Shown: positions 19,601 through 29,548, numbered from the stretch's first letter. The stretch: 64,000 nucleotides of DNA from Pseudomonas costantinii (GCF_001870435.1 NZ_MDDR01000005.1:124001-188000); one strand, 5' to 3'. Program-made: numbers and translations. Notes: generated by a model not told the origin, from the sequence alone.

Positions 19601-20190
19601 ACCACCATGCCTTCGGTGGCATAGCGCAGCAGGAAGGCCAGGCCGAGGAACAACAACACCACACCGACCCGCAACACGGTATTGCCGCCAAACAGCCAAT
19701 TGCGCGCGCCGCTGATAGCCCGTTCGATGAAGTTGGGGCCACGGGGGACAGCAGGTTCCGTAGGGCGCGGGGTCGGGGCAGGCGCCCAGACATCAGCCGG
19801 CAGCGGCTGGCTCGGCTCGGTTTCCATGGCAACCGGTGCGGGTATCAATTCGGCAGGCAGTTCCCAGACAAGATCGGGCGCCTTAGCCTCAGGTCCAGGT
19901 TCAACGACGGGGGATTGCGCAATGGCGGGGCCGACAAACACACCGCGCGCCAGCGGCGCAGGCTCTGGTTCGGAGGTTTCCAGTTGTGCCAGGCGTTGCT
20001 CCAGCGCTTTCAACGCCTTCTGCGCGGCCTCCAACTGACGACCCTGCTGATTCGCTTGAGTCGACAGCATCGACAAGCGAATCGCCTGGCCAATGCCCAA
20101 CCCCAGCAGCGCGCCGAAACCGGCCTCCATGAGCGACTCATCGAGTGTCCAGCCGAGCGCCAGGCCAATCAGCATGAAAATCCATTGCAT
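16636..20190 (-). CDS. DUF2339 large polytopic membrane protein
   Basis: A very hydrophobic protein of 1184 residues. An N-terminal helix (MQWIFMLIGLALGWTLDESL) is followed by a coiled-coil-like stretch (QLEAAQKALKALEQRLAQLE), a Pro/Glu-rich linker to about residue 140, then more than twenty membrane segments. It fits DUF2339, a family of unknown function. The ATG at 20190 follows AGGGA at eight bases; earlier codons in frame run into a REPIN and are rejected. It is coupled to the downstream DUF3999 gene by a four-base overlap. Confidence 0.83.
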   Translation of the reverse strand: MQWIFMLIGLALGWTLDESLMEAGFGALLGLGIGQAIRLSMLSTQANQQGRQLEAAQKALKALEQRLAQLETSEPEPAPLARGVFVGPAIAQSPVVEPGPEAKAPDLVWELPAELIPAPVAMETEPSQPLPADVWAPAPTPRPTEPAVPRGPNFIERAISGARNWLFGGNTVLRVGVVLLFLGLAFLLRYATEGMVVPIELRYAGVAAAAVGLLGLGWWLRLRNSNYGLMLQGTGIAVLYLTVFAAMRLHPLIDPGAALGLLVAVTVFSAILAITQDALGLACAAALGGFAAPILTSTGAGNHVALFSYFALLNAGILGIAWFKAWRLLNLIGFVGTFGIGFAWGMRSYTPELLWSTEPFLIVFFLMYLAIGLLFARRKLLEMSDAPEDDSRGALLRWSAAKGDYVDGSMLFGPPLVGFGLQFALVQHMEFAAAFSALGLGIIYMGLARLLSGGRALLLAETCLALGVIFASLAIPLGLDARWTAAAWAVEGAGIFWLGLRQQRPLARAFGLLLQLGSALAFLSELRVGERTLLDGAPLGALLLGAALLFSFHQLRKAPTEQAADWERQGLPVLASLGLGFLYLLAPLLLLTQGTAISWAIAGLVTLFVGLRIGSRTFLFSAFAVQLLGGALFLLRLQGGEGGAVFSAGWTGLLTASLIGLALVGGMLLAARDDMVRSDVRLLRGLSVVLLAGLALINLAVLFVLPWESASGVWAASGLLIIWLSLYLQQRVSFVFGLLLQLIGGGSFLLAVPELLGPLTGEGLRPLAHSGFWTPMVLGLAALVGAWRLQREPHAPVFAVLQLQRLSDLLLVWGAAWWALALISEVLRFIPDELQGQCLLAIAAVSVAIWALLAERLRWASMGMLCTLLMPAAGLVLLVSAHAYYHPAAQFGWLAWLAVFGVHFISLRRLATVVPAKVLSVAHVLGCWMLIGVLALELRYGLLLLSSEYNAWRWLGWAILPSVYLVLAAAPRSWPWPVSAYPREYRVLAALPLAVLMLGWFWLANIFSDGTAKPLPYVPLLNPLDLGLLFALLGVYLWSRSVAPQRGPRAELVAQGVAGVSLFAFFTALVMRAAHHWGDVPFHLDALLESMLVQASLSIVWTLIALGLMIGGHLRHRREVWLIGAALIAVVVAKLFFVELSNRGGLARIVSFIGVGGLLLVVGYFAPLPPKRAEPVIETEGASS

Positions 20191-20252
20191 GGTCGATATC
20201 CCTAAGCAGCCCGAAGCGGGCAAACCGAGGCCTAGTATATCGACGCGGGAGC

Positions 20253-20347
20253 AATGTGGGAGCGGGCTTGCCCGCGAATGCGGTGTATCAGTCGACATAT
20301 TCGTTAACTGACACACAGCATTCGCGAGCAAGCCTACTCCCACATTT
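20253..20347. repeat. REPIN: inverted pair of family B REP sequences
   Basis: Left arm TGTGGGAGCGGGCTTGCCCG and right arm GCAAGCCTACTCCCACA flank inner sequence with paired CGAATGC/GCATTCG. It lies just upstream of the DUF2339 start and just after the glgP stop. The right arm carries a change (CCTACTCCC) that breaks perfect symmetry. Confidence 0.85.
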
Positions 20348-20361
20348 TGGATCTGCGGTGT

Positions 20362-22812
20362 TTAGTCGAGGGCTTTCCAGATCTCGGTCGCGTACTCACG
20401 GATAGTCCGGTCGGACGAGAACCAACCCATGCGCGCCGTGTTGAGCACCGCCGACCGCCACCACGCCTTAGAGTCGTGCCAATGTTTTTCGACCGCGGCC
20501 TGGGCGTCCCAGTAGGAATCGAAGTCGGCACACACCAAGAAGCGGTCGTAATCAATCAACCCGTCGATCAACCCCACATAACGGCCCGGGTCATCCGGCG
20601 AGAACACCCCACCCCGAATTGCTTGCAGCACATCGTTGAGGCGATGGGACGCAGCAATATCCGGCCCGGCGTTGAATTCGCCGGCATGCTTGCGGGCTTC
20701 CACCTGCTGGGCGCTGAGGCCGAAGATAAACATGTGCTCGGCACCCACACGCTCGTGCATCTCCACGTTGGCGCCGTCCATGGTGCCGATGGTCAGCGCG
20801 CCGTTGAGGCCGAACTTCATATTGCTGGTGCCCGAGGCTTCAAAGCCGGCGGTGGAAATCTGCTCCGACAAATCCGCCGCTGGAATAATGCTTTCCGCCA
20901 GGCTGACGTTGTAGTTGGGCAAAAACACCACCTTGAGCAAACCGCGTACGGTCGGGTCGTTGTTGACGGTGCGGGCGATGTCGTTGGTCAGTTTGATGAT
21001 CAGCTTGGCCTGGTGATAACTGGCCGCCGCCTTGCCGGAGAAAATCTTCACCCGAGGCACCCAGTCGGTGCCAGGCTCAGCACGGATCGCCTGGTACAGC
21101 GCCACGGTGTGCAGCAGGTTCAGCAGTTGGCGCTTGTACTCGTGGATACGCTTGACCTGCACATCGAACATCGCCGCCGGGTTGACCGAAATACCCAGGC
21201 GCTCATGGATGATGTCCGCCAGCGCACGTTTACTGTGCAGGCGCTGATCGGCGAAGGCTTTGCGGAACGCCTGTTTCTCGGCGAAGGTTTCCAACTCCGT
21301 CAGGCGGGTTTCCATGGTGTCGAGAATGTCCGGGCCCAGCGCTTCTACCAGCATCTCGGTGAGCTTGGGATTGGCCTGGTACAGCCAGCGGCGGAAGGTG
21401 ATGCCGTTGGTTTTGTTGTTGATGCGCTGCGGGTACAGCTTGTGCAACTCGGAGAACACCGTGCTGCGCATCAGTTGGGTGTGCAAACCGGACACGCCGT
21501 TGACGCTATGGGAGCCGAGGAACGCCAGGTTACCCATGCGCACGCGGCGGCCGTTGTCTTCTTCGATCAGCGACACGGCACGCAATACGTCGAAGTCATG
21601 AATGCCCTTGGCGCGCAGCGAGTCGATGTGCTGAGCGTTGATCAGGTAGATGATCTGCATGTGCCGAGGCAGCATGCGTTCCATCAGGCCGACAGGCCAG
21701 GTTTCCAAGGCTTCGGGCAACAGGGTGTGGTTAGTGTAGGAAAGGGTTTCAACCGTGACATCCCACGCGGCTTCCCAAGGGATGTCGTGCAAGTCCACCA
21801 GTTGGCGCATCAACTCGGCCACGGCAATGGACGGGTGGGTATCGTTGAGCTGGATGGCGGCGTGCTCGCCCAGGCTCAGCACCGAACCGTGCATATTCTT
21901 GTGGCGGCGCAGCAGGTCTTGCAAGGAGGCTGCGACGAAGAAGTACTCCTGGCGCAGGCGCAATTCCTGCCCCGCTTCGGTGCTGTCGGCCGGGTAAAGC
22001 ACCCGCGAGATGCTTTCGGCACGGGCCACTTCGGCTACGGCGCCCAAATGGTCACCGGCGTTGAAGCGCTCCAGGTGCAGGTCTTCCACCGCCCGTGCAC
22101 GCCAAAGGCGCAGGGTGTTGACGCTAGCACCGCGCCAGCCGACCACCGGGGTGTCATAGGCGACGGCGCGCACGGTTTCACCGGGCGTCCACACCTGAAT
22201 CATCTTGCCGGAGGCGTCCGCCAGGGTTTCGACGCTGCCGCCAAAGCCAATCGGGTAAATCACTTCGGCTCGCTCGAACTCCCATGGGTTGCCGAAATCC
22301 AGCCAGCGCTCGGTCTGCTCCTGTTGCCAGCCATCGACAATCGCCTGGCGAAATAAGCCGTGCTCATAACGGATGCCATAACCATGGCCGGCAATGCCCA
22401 AGGTCGACATGCTTTCCATAAAGCACGCGGCCAGGCGGCCCAAGCCACCATTGCCGAGCGCCGCGTCGGGCTCCAGCAGGCGGATGCGCTCCAGGTCGAC
22501 GCCCAGCTCCACCAGCGCTTCGCGGGCGATCTCCAGCAAGCCGAGATTGCTCAGGCTGTCGTAGAGCAAACGGCCGATAAGGAATTCCAGGGAGAGGTAA
22601 TAAACCCGCTTCTGACCTTTGCGGTAGATGTGCCGCGTATGGTTCATCCAGTGGTCGACCATCTGGTCGCGCGCGGCCAGGGCAATGGCTTCGAACCAGT
22701 CATGGTCGAAGGCGTGATCCGGGTCCTTGCCCACCGCGTAGGTGAGTTTGGTCAAGACGGCATCGCGAAATGCGGCTACCTCTGCTTCTCGTGCAAGCGG
22801 TTCCTGAGACAT
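20362..22812 (-). CDS. glgP: Glycogen/maltodextrin phosphorylase
   Basis: Phosphorolyses alpha-1,4-glucan chains to glucose 1-phosphate in the cytoplasm. The 816-residue enzyme has the pyridoxal phosphate site in EASGTSNMKFGLNGALTIGT with the cofactor lysine. Also visible are NGGLGRLAACFMES near residue 130 and NDTHPSIAVAELMR mid-protein. It stands alone here, away from other glycogen genes. It starts at an ATG with no strong ribosome site visible. Confidence 0.96.
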   Translation of the reverse strand: MSQEPLAREAEVAAFRDAVLTKLTYAVGKDPDHAFDHDWFEAIALAARDQMVDHWMNHTRHIYRKGQKRVYYLSLEFLIGRLLYDSLSNLGLLEIAREALVELGVDLERIRLLEPDAALGNGGLGRLAACFMESMSTLGIAGHGYGIRYEHGLFRQAIVDGWQQEQTERWLDFGNPWEFERAEVIYPIGFGGSVETLADASGKMIQVWTPGETVRAVAYDTPVVGWRGASVNTLRLWRARAVEDLHLERFNAGDHLGAVAEVARAESISRVLYPADSTEAGQELRLRQEYFFVAASLQDLLRRHKNMHGSVLSLGEHAAIQLNDTHPSIAVAELMRQLVDLHDIPWEAAWDVTVETLSYTNHTLLPEALETWPVGLMERMLPRHMQIIYLINAQHIDSLRAKGIHDFDVLRAVSLIEEDNGRRVRMGNLAFLGSHSVNGVSGLHTQLMRSTVFSELHKLYPQRINNKTNGITFRRWLYQANPKLTEMLVEALGPDILDTMETRLTELETFAEKQAFRKAFADQRLHSKRALADIIHERLGISVNPAAMFDVQVKRIHEYKRQLLNLLHTVALYQAIRAEPGTDWVPRVKIFSGKAAASYHQAKLIIKLTNDIARTVNNDPTVRGLLKVVFLPNYNVSLAESIIPAADLSEQISTAGFEASGTSNMKFGLNGALTIGTMDGANVEMHERVGAEHMFIFGLSAQQVEARKHAGEFNAGPDIAASHRLNDVLQAIRGGVFSPDDPGRYVGLIDGLIDYDRFLVCADFDSYWDAQAAVEKHWHDSKAWWRSAVLNTARMGWFSSDRTIREYATEIWKALD

Positions 22813-23051
22813 CGATGCGACCTCGGGCGAGATTGAAGGAGTTGCTAGAGCCTAGTCGGTCTGACAGACGGTAGACGCTCTGGTTCGGCAGTTTTTTAAC
22901 TCATTCAGGGTTGCGTGGTTTTAATGCATTGGCCGTGCCTGCTTTTCACTCACGCGCACCTTTTGGCTGAAACCCAGAAAATATTGTTCAAAAAATCACC
23001 AATCCCGGTATGATCGCGCGCCCGGATACAGCCCCACCTTTTGGAACCCTG

Positions 23052-23486
23052 ATGAAGCCTCAACTGATCGCCGCCGCGGAACTCGACCGACTTGAAACGT
23101 GGCAGAAATATTCCGCGCATATGTGCGGTGGCTGCGTGTCCAGCTGCTGCACGCTGCCGGTCGAAGTGAAGATCAAGGACCTGATCCGCATTGGCATCGT
23201 CGATGAGTTCGAGCTCGGCGACCCGCCGAAGAACATCGCCAAGCGTTTGCAGAAAGAAGGCATCGTCGAGCGCTTCAATTCCAAATCCGAAATTTTTACC
23301 CTGCAGCGCATGAGCAACAACGACTGCCTGTACCTGGATCGTAAGACCCGCTTCTGCACTATTTATGACAAGCGCCCGGATACCTGCCGCAACCACCCGA
23401 AAATCGGGCCGCGCCCAGGGTATTGCGCGTACAAGCCGAAGGAAGTGGTGCGCGAGACCAAGTTCAAGACCCTCGATAAGTTCTGA
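23052..23486 (+). CDS. YkgJ-family cysteine cluster protein
   Basis: A 144-residue protein with a Cys-rich metal-binding pattern: CGGCVSSCC at about residues 24-32, then DCLYLDRKTRFCTIYDKRPDTC. These spacings are those of the YkgJ (zinc- or iron-chelating) family, whose role is unclear. The ATG at 23052 is preferred: an earlier in-frame ATG at 23010 lies inside TATGAT, which looks like a -10 promoter element. A family A repeat follows its stop immediately. Confidence 0.85.
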   Translation: MKPQLIAAAELDRLETWQKYSAHMCGGCVSSCCTLPVEVKIKDLIRIGIVDEFELGDPPKNIAKRLQKEGIVERFNSKSEIFTLQRMSNNDCLYLDRKTRFCTIYDKRPDTCRNHPKIGPRPGYCAYKPKEVVRETKFKTLDKF

Positions 23487-23489
23487 TCC

Positions 23490-23602
23490 GATCGTTCCCA
23501 CGCTCTGCGTGGGAATGCAGCCCTGGACGCTCTGCGTCCGCTCTTGAAAGCGGGACGCGGAGCGTCCCATGAGGCATTCCCACGCAGAGCGTGGGAACGA
23601 TC
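23490..23602. repeat. Palindromic intergenic repeat, family A copy 3
   Basis: A complete element with both arms: GATCGTTCCCACGCTCTGCG at the left and its inverse at the right end, with inner GGACGCTCTGCGTCC and GGGACGCGGAGCGTCCC. It separates the convergent YkgJ-type gene and typA and begins four bases after the first gene's stop. Confidence 0.88.
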
Positions 23603-23607
23603 AGGCA

Positions 23608-23646
23608 TAAAAAAACGCCCCCGGCCTTTCGACCGGGGGCGTTTTT
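23608..23646 (-). terminator. Rho-independent terminator after typA
   Basis: AAAAACGCCCCCGG and CCGGGGGCGTTTTT form a long GC-rich stem with the loop CCTTTCGA. It lies 19 bases after the typA stop and, with A and T runs on both sides, can also serve the convergent gene. Confidence 0.9.
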
Positions 23647-23664
23647 CATTCAGCCTGAGTTAAC

Positions 23665-25485
23665 TCAGTTCTTGGCTTTCTTGGCAGCGCGGGTACGCTC
23701 GCCTTCGTCCAGGATCTTCTTACGCAGACGAATGGACTTCGGCGTCACTTCGCACAGCTCGTCGTCCTGGATGAATTCCAGAGCCTGTTCCAGGGTGAAG
23801 CGAACAGGTGGAACCAGGGCGATGGTTTCGTCTTTACCCGAAGCACGCATGTTGTCGAGCTTCTTGCCTTTGGTTGGGTTGACGCCCATGTCGTTGTCAC
23901 GGCTGTTCAGACCAACGATCTGACCGTTGTAGATCTCTTGACCGTGTTCAACGAACAGCTTGCCACGCGCCTGCAGAGTTTCCAGGGAGTAGGTCAGTGC
24001 CTTACCGGTTTCTACCGATACCAGAACACCGTTCTGACGGCCGGACATGTCGCCGGACTTCATGGTGTCGTAGCGATCGAAGATCGAGGTCAGGATGCCA
24101 GCACCGTTGGTCAGGGTCAGGAACTGGTTACGGAAACCGATCAGACCACGAGCAGGGATGTTGTATTCCAGACGCACACGGCCTTTGCCATCCGGCACCA
24201 TGTTGGTCAGGTCGCCTTTACGCAGACCCATCTCTTCCATCACCTTGCCCTGGGATTCTTCCGGGGTGTCGATGGTGACGTTTTCGAACGGTTCCTGCTT
24301 CACGCCGTCAACCTGACGGATGATCACTTCTGGACGACCAACGCCCATTTCGAAGCCTTCGCGACGCATGGTTTCGATCAGTACCGAGAGGTGCAGCTCA
24401 CCACGGCCGGAAACTTTGAACTTGTCAGCCGAGTCGCCTTCTTCAACGCGCAGTGCAACGTTGTACAGCAGCTCTTTGTCCAGACGTTCCTTGATGTTAC
24501 GGGAAGTCACGAACTTGCCTTCTTTACCGCAGAAAGGCGAGTCGTTTACCTGGAAGGTCATGGAAACGGTTGGCTCGTCAACGGTCAGAGGCTTCATCGC
24601 CTCGACGTTGTCCGGCTGGCACAGGGTGTCGGAGATGAACAACGAGTCCATACCGCTCACGCATACGATGTCGCCTGCGAAAGCTTCTTCAACGTCGATA
24701 CGGTGCAGACCGTGGTGACCCATCAGCTTCAGGATACGACCGTTGCGTTTCTTGCCGTCGGCGCCGATGGCGACAACTGGAGTGTTCGGCTTGACGCTAC
24801 CACGAGCGATACGGCCAACACCGATAACGCCCAGGAAGCTGTTGTAGTCCAGTGCCGAGATTTGCATCTGGAACGGGCCTTCACGGTCAACTTTCGGCGC
24901 AGGTACGTTGTCGACGATCGACTGGTACAGCGGGGTCATGTCTTCAGCCATGTCGGTGTGTTCCAGACCGGCAATGCCGTTCAGGGCCGAGGCGTAGACG
25001 ACTTTGAAGTCCAGCTGTTCTTCGGTAGCACCCAGGTTGTCGAACAGGTCGAAGATCTGGTCCAGAACCCAGTCCGGACGCGCGCCTGGACGGTCAACCT
25101 TGTTGATGCACACGATCGGACGCAGGCCGGCTTCGAAAGCCTTCTTGGTCACGAAACGGGTTTGCGGCATAGGGCCGTCTTGGGCATCAACCAGCAGCAG
25201 AACGGAGTCAACCATCGACATTACACGTTCAACTTCGCCGCCGAAGTCGGCGTGGCCCGGGGTATCCACGATGTTGATGTGGTAGCCGTTCCAGTTGATA
25301 GCGGTGTTTTTAGCCAGGATGGTAATACCGCGCTCTTTTTCCTGGTCGTTGGAGTCCATCACGCGCTCGTCGTTGAGCTCGTTGCGCTCCAGGGTGCCGG
25401 ATTGACGCAGGAGTTTGTCTACCAGGGTGGTTTTACCATGGTCAACGTGAGCAATGATGGCGATGTTACGTAGATTTTCGATCAC
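23665..25485 (-). CDS. typA: Ribosome-associated translational GTPase TypA/BipA
   Basis: A 606-residue GTPase of the elongation factor family that binds the ribosome and helps assembly and adaptation to stress. G1 is [16 protein letters not shown]3 is [15 protein letters not shown] and G4 is [16 protein letters not shown]-like domains II, III and V follow, and the BipA-specific C-terminal domain ends [19 protein letters not shown]. It is a single-gene unit with a terminator directly after it. Confidence 0.97.
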   Translation of the reverse strand: MIENLRNIAIIAHVDHGKTTLVDKLLRQSGTLERNELNDERVMDSNDQEKERGITILAKNTAINWNGYHINIVDTPGHADFGGEVERVMSMVDSVLLLVDAQDGPMPQTRFVTKKAFEAGLRPIVCINKVDRPGARPDWVLDQIFDLFDNLGATEEQLDFKVVYASALNGIAGLEHTDMAEDMTPLYQSIVDNVPAPKVDREGPFQMQISALDYNSFLGVIGVGRIARGSVKPNTPVVAIGADGKKRNGRILKLMGHHGLHRIDVEEAFAGDIVCVSGMDSLFISDTLCQPDNVEAMKPLTVDEPTVSMTFQVNDSPFCGKEGKFVTSRNIKERLDKELLYNVALRVEEGDSADKFKVSGRGELHLSVLIETMRREGFEMGVGRPEVIIRQVDGVKQEPFENVTIDTPEESQGKVMEEMGLRKGDLTNMVPDGKGRVRLEYNIPARGLIGFRNQFLTLTNGAGILTSIFDRYDTMKSGDMSGRQNGVLVSVETGKALTYSLETLQARGKLFVEHGQEIYNGQIVGLNSRDNDMGVNPTKGKKLDNMRASGKDETIALVPPVRFTLEQALEFIQDDELCEVTPKSIRLRKKILDEGERTRAAKKAKN

Positions 25486-25624
25486 TTGTGTATCTCGATC
25501 AGAGGATTCGGTGTGCTGACAGGTCGTGGCAGCGATTAACAGTAGAGTCAGGCCTTGCCGTTACAGCTTGACGGCAGAGTCGGGGGGCCGGTGACGCAGG
25601 CCACAGGCAAACAGCCCCGGGCTC

Positions 25625-27079
25625 TTAGCTCGGTCGATAAACGCGCACATTGGCATGCCCCTCACTGAGCAAATGGTGGGCATGCAGGCGACTCATCACG
25701 CCTTTGTCGCAATACAGCAGGTACTGACGGCTGTTATCCAGTTCCTTGAAACGCGCGTTCAGTGCGTAGAACGGCAGCGTTTGCACGTCGATGCCAGCGA
25801 TTTCCAGCGGCTCATCTTCAGCAGCATCCGGGTGACGGATGTCGACGACGATCTGACCCGCCAGGGCTTCGCTGACTTCTTCGATTTTCACATCCTGGCC
25901 CAATTCGTCGATTACACGATCGATCGGCACCATTTTGGCGTTCTCGAGCGCACGCTCCAGAATCGCCATGTCGAACTGTTGTTCTTCGTACTCCACGCGG
26001 TTGCGCTTGGCGTGGGTCTTGGGGTTCACCGAGATGACCCCGCAATATTCAGGCATGTGCTTGGCAAAATCCGCCGTGCCGATTTCCTCGGCCAAGTCGA
26101 TGATGTCCTGCTTGTGACTGGCGATCAGCGGGCGCAGCACCAGCTTTTCGGTCACACAGTCGATCAGCGACAGGTTCGGCAGCGTCTGGCTGGACACCTG
26201 GGAAATCGCTTCACCGGTCACCAGCGCGTCAATCTGCAACTGGTCGGCGATCCTGGACGCGGCGCGCAACATCATACGCTTCAATACCACGCCCATATGA
26301 CTGTTATCGACTTTGCCGAGAATTTCGCCGAGCACTTCTTCAAACGGCACACTGACAAATAACACGCGCTGGGAGCTGCCGTACTTCTTCCAGATGAAGT
26401 GCGCGACTTCCATCACGCCCAATTCATGTGCGCGCCCGCCCAGATTAAAGAAGCAGAAGTGGCTCATCAGGCCGCGGCGCATGATCTGGTAAGCGGCAAC
26501 CGTGGAATCGAAACCGCCGGACATCAGTACCAGGGTCTGTTCCAGGGCGCCCAAGGGGTAGCCGCCGATGCTGTTGTGCTGGCTGTGGATCACAAACAAC
26601 CGTTGGTCGCGAATTTCCATGCGCACTTCAATTTGCGGCGCTTTCAGGGAAATTCCGGCGGCGCCGCACTCGCGACGCAGCTTGCTGCCGACGTATTTTT
26701 CGACATCCATGGAGCTGAAGGTGTGCTTGCCGGCACGCTTGCAACGCACCGAAAAAATCTTCCCCTCCAGCGCACTGCCGTAGTGCTGCTTGCACTTCTC
26801 GGTGATGTCGTCGAAGTCGCCCAGCGGGTACTCATCCACCTGCAGGAAATGCGCGATGCCCGGCATGCAGCTCAGGCGCTCGGTCATGTCCTTCAAGGCT
26901 TTGGCGTCGGTGATACGGGTTTCCAGCTCGAGGTTATCCCACACACCGTTCACCACCACAGCCGGGTCCAGATCGCGGAGCACGGCACGGATGTTCTTCG
27001 CCAATTGACGGATGAAACGCGTCCGTACCGGTCGGCTTTTGATGGTGATCTCGGGGAAGACTTTTACGATTAATTTCAT
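25625..27079 (-). CDS. thiI: tRNA 4-thiouridine synthase ThiI with C-terminal rhodanese domain
   Basis: Makes s4U8 in tRNA and supplies sulfur for the thiazole of thiamine. The 484-residue protein starts [20 protein letters not shown] (ferredoxin-like and THUMP part). The PP-loop ATPase motif is [14 protein letters not shown] near residue 180. The C-terminal rhodanese domain carries the active cysteine in [14 protein letters not shown], so the long ThiI form is present. A longer frame to 27142 has no family similarity and is rejected. glnA diverges upstream. Confidence 0.96.
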   Translation of the reverse strand: MKLIVKVFPEITIKSRPVRTRFIRQLAKNIRAVLRDLDPAVVVNGVWDNLELETRITDAKALKDMTERLSCMPGIAHFLQVDEYPLGDFDDITEKCKQHYGSALEGKIFSVRCKRAGKHTFSSMDVEKYVGSKLRRECGAAGISLKAPQIEVRMEIRDQRLFVIHSQHNSIGGYPLGALEQTLVLMSGGFDSTVAAYQIMRRGLMSHFCFFNLGGRAHELGVMEVAHFIWKKYGSSQRVLFVSVPFEEVLGEILGKVDNSHMGVVLKRMMLRAASRIADQLQIDALVTGEAISQVSSQTLPNLSLIDCVTEKLVLRPLIASHKQDIIDLAEEIGTADFAKHMPEYCGVISVNPKTHAKRNRVEYEEQQFDMAILERALENAKMVPIDRVIDELGQDVKIEEVSEALAGQIVVDIRHPDAAEDEPLEIAGIDVQTLPFYALNARFKELDNSRQYLLYCDKGVMSRLHAHHLLSEGHANVRVYRPS

Positions 27080-27176
27080 GGAAACAGCGCGCGCCGGGCC
27101 TGCTGAAAAAGGGGGGCGCGGATTATAGCGGAAATCGCTCAAGGTTTAACCAGTTAATATGCATCGCACTCAATGC

Positions 27177-27192
27177 GCACCAAAACAGGTCA
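27177..27192. promoter_or_regulatory. Putative NtrC-binding site upstream of glnA
   Basis: GCACC-AAAACA-GGTCA matches the NtrC consensus GCACY-N5/6-GGTGC with one change in the right half. It lies about 110 bases upstream of the sigma-54 promoter of glnA. A second partial half-site (TTGCAC) follows at about 27195. Enhancer function is inferred. Confidence 0.5.
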
Positions 27193-27294
27193 TTTGCACA
27201 AAATGACGCTACATTGCAGTGCGTTATTTATTCCGTTTCAACGGATTGCACCTTTATAGGGGCCATTTTGAGGCAAAAAGGCCATGTTGGCGCA

Positions 27295-27311
27295 CTGGCA
27301 TGCAATTTGCT
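27295..27311 (+). promoter_or_regulatory. Sigma-54 promoter of glnA
   Basis: CTGGCATGCAATTTGCT has GG and GC ten bases apart and fits the -24/-12 consensus well. Transcription would start near 27323, about 90 bases before glnA. The overlapping TTGGCGCACTGGCATGC has the wrong spacing. The 333-base gap (27080-27412) holds this control region and no gene. Confidence 0.8.
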
Positions 27312-27412
27312 CTCTTGTGAGGCAGGTTGCCTTGGTCGAGTATTCGCGCCGGCATCACCCACATTCTAAGGGCTAACTCCACTACCCAGCCCGAAGCCAC
27401 CCGGAGGACACC

Positions 27413-28819
27413 ATGTCGAAGTCGGTTCAACTCATCAAAGATCATGACGTTAAATGGATTGATCTGCGCTTCACGGACACCAAAGGTACTCAGCACCACG
27501 TGACCATGCCGGCTCGTGATGCTCTGGATGACGCTTTCTTTGAAGAAGGCAAGATGTTCGACGGCTCCTCCATTGCCGGCTGGAAAGGCATCGAAGCTTC
27601 CGACATGATCCTGATGCCGGACGACAGCACTGCCGTTCTCGACCCTTTCACCGAAGACCCAACTCTGATCATCGTCTGCGACGTGATCGAACCTTCGACC
27701 ATGCAAGGCTACGACCGTGACCCACGTGCGATCGCCAAGCGTGCCGAGGAATACCTGAAATCGACCGGTATCGGCGACACCGTATTCGTAGGCCCTGAGC
27801 CAGAATTCTTCATCTTTGATTCGGTCAAGTTCAAGTCCGACATCTCCGGCTCCATGTTCAAAATCTACTCCGAACAAGGTTCGTGGATGTCCGACCAGGA
27901 CGTGGAAGGCGGCAACAAAGGCCACCGTCCAGGCGTCAAAGGTGGCTACTTCCCAGTTCCGCCATTCGACCACGACCACGAAATCCGTACCTCCATGTGC
28001 AACGCCATGGAAGAAATGGGCCTTGTCATCGAAGTTCACCACCACGAAGTGGCGACTGCCGGCCAGAACGAAATCGGTGTGAAGTTCAACACCCTGGTTG
28101 CCAAGGCTGACGAAGTTCAGACCCTGAAGTACTGCGTACACAACGTGGCTGATGCCTACGGCCGTACCGCTACCTTCATGCCTAAGCCTCTGTACGGCGA
28201 TAACGGTTCGGGTATGCACGTTCACCTGTCCATCGCTAAAGATGGCAAGAACACCTTCGCCGGCGAAGGTTATGCCGGCCTGTCCGACACTGCCCTGTAC
28301 TTCATCGGCGGTATCATCAAGCACGGTAAGGCCCTGAACGGCTTCACCAACCCAGCGACCAACTCCTACAAGCGTCTGGTCCCAGGTTTCGAAGCACCGG
28401 TAATGCTGGCCTACTCGGCCCGTAACCGTTCCGCCTCGATCCGTATTCCTTACGTGTCCAGCCCTCGCGCTCGCCGTATCGAAGCTCGCTTCCCGGACCC
28501 GGCAGCCAACCCGTACCTGGCCTTCGCAGCCCTGGTAATGGCTGGCCTGGACGGTATCCAGAACAAGATCCACCCTGGCGACGCCGCCGACAAAAACTTG
28601 TACGACCTGCCGCCTGAAGAGGCCAAAGAGATCCCACAAGTGTGCGGCAGCCTGAAAGAAGCCCTGGAAGAGCTGGACAAGGGCCGTGCGTTCCTGACCA
28701 AAGGCGGCGTATTCAGCGACGACTTCATCGATGCCTACATCGAGCTGAAAAGCGAAGAAGAAATCAAAGTACGCACCTTCGTACACCCACTGGAATACGA
28801 GCTGTACTACAGCTGCTGA
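27413..28819 (+). CDS. glnA: Glutamine synthetase type I
   Basis: Makes glutamine from glutamate and ammonia with ATP; the main ammonia-assimilating enzyme. The 468-residue protein has [11 protein letters not shown] near residue 52, the [11 protein letters not shown]-site motif, and [24 protein letters not shown] contains the tyrosine adenylylated by GlnE, so activity is likely under covalent control. GGAGG precedes the start. Upstream sigma-54 and NtrC-type sites fit nitrogen control, and a strong terminator follows. Confidence 0.98.
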   Translation: MSKSVQLIKDHDVKWIDLRFTDTKGTQHHVTMPARDALDDAFFEEGKMFDGSSIAGWKGIEASDMILMPDDSTAVLDPFTEDPTLIIVCDVIEPSTMQGYDRDPRAIAKRAEEYLKSTGIGDTVFVGPEPEFFIFDSVKFKSDISGSMFKIYSEQGSWMSDQDVEGGNKGHRPGVKGGYFPVPPFDHDHEIRTSMCNAMEEMGLVIEVHHHEVATAGQNEIGVKFNTLVAKADEVQTLKYCVHNVADAYGRTATFMPKPLYGDNGSGMHVHLSIAKDGKNTFAGEGYAGLSDTALYFIGGIIKHGKALNGFTNPATNSYKRLVPGFEAPVMLAYSARNRSASIRIPYVSSPRARRIEARFPDPAANPYLAFAALVMAGLDGIQNKIHPGDAADKNLYDLPPEEAKEIPQVCGSLKEALEELDKGRAFLTKGGVFSDDFIDAYIELKSEEEIKVRTFVHPLEYELYYSC

Positions 28820-28849
28820 TCCGGTAGCGCCGCTTAACGTGGCGTGATG

Positions 28850-28880
28850 AAAAAAGACCTCCTTCGGGAGGTCTTTTTTT
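28850..28880 (+). terminator. Rho-independent terminator after glnA
   Basis: AAAAAAGACCTCC and GGAGGTCTTTTTTT form the stem with a stable TTCG tetraloop, followed by a run of seven T. It lies about 30 bases after the glnA stop. Confidence 0.93.
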
Positions 28881-28991
28881 GTCCGGAGTTTTTAAAAAAT
28901 GCTGCAGAAGGTTTGCCCGCGATTGCGCGGCATCAGGCACCTGTTGTATTGACTGACACACTGCCCACCGCCGCCCCACAGGAGATCACCT

Positions 28992-29528
28992 TTGAAGCTA
29001 CGACTTGCATACGCTTTGTTGTTTGTCAGCGGCAGCGCACTCGCTGCACCGCCCACCCTGGAGCCCCTGCTCAACAGCATCGCCGAACGCCTGGCCATCG
29101 CCGACCAGGTGGCCCTGAGCAAATGGGACAGCCACAAGCCCGTAGAAGACAAGAAACGGGAACAGGAAGTGATTGCCAGCGTCGTCGCCCAGGCGCTCAC
29201 TTACAAATTGGACCCCGCCGCTGCCGAGCAATTTTTTTCGGCGCAGATCGAGGCCAATAAACTGGTGCAATACACCCACCTTTCCGACTGGCAGTTCCAA
29301 GGCCAAGCGCCCGACGACCCGCGCCCGGATCTGGTAAAGCAAATTCGCCCGCAGCTGGACCAACTGCAAAAGCGTCTGCTCCAGCAACTGGCCGACTTCA
29401 CCCCGCAGCGCACCGACCCGCAGTGCCCCCAGTGGCTGGCCGCAGCCGTTCATGAGCCGCTGAATGACCCGACGCGCCAGCTCGCGATGATCCGCGCCAC
29501 TGCCGAGCTGTGCATCTACAAAGGTTAA
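28992..29528 (+). CDS. Periplasmic chorismate mutase (AroQ gamma type)
   Basis: Converts chorismate to prephenate outside the cytoplasm. The 178-residue precursor has a signal peptide MKLRLAYALLFVSGSALA cut before APPTLEP. The mature AroQ fold shows the key helix LNSIAERLAIADQVALSKW with the active arginine and lysine region, followed by VEDKKREQEVI. The C-terminal extension with two cysteines (DPQCPQW, AELCIYKG) is typical of the exported gamma class. Why bacteria export this enzyme is not settled. It lies between the glnA terminator and a REP element. Confidence 0.85.
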   Translation: MKLRLAYALLFVSGSALAAPPTLEPLLNSIAERLAIADQVALSKWDSHKPVEDKKREQEVIASVVAQALTYKLDPAAAEQFFSAQIEANKLVQYTHLSDWQFQGQAPDDPRPDLVKQIRPQLDQLQKRLLQQLADFTPQRTDPQCPQWLAAAVHEPLNDPTRQLAMIRATAELCIYKG

Positions 29529-29548
29529 AGACTGCAAACCCAATCAAA

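Noticed and set aside
23010..23051. Earlier start codon for the YkgJ-type gene
   Set aside because: The ATG at 23010 lies within TATGAT, a likely -10 element, and the extra residues have no family match.
27286..27303. Alternative sigma-54 promoter TTGGCGCACTGGCATGC before glnA
   Set aside because: GG and GC are eleven bases apart, not ten. The overlapping CTGGCATGCAATTTGCT fits exactly.
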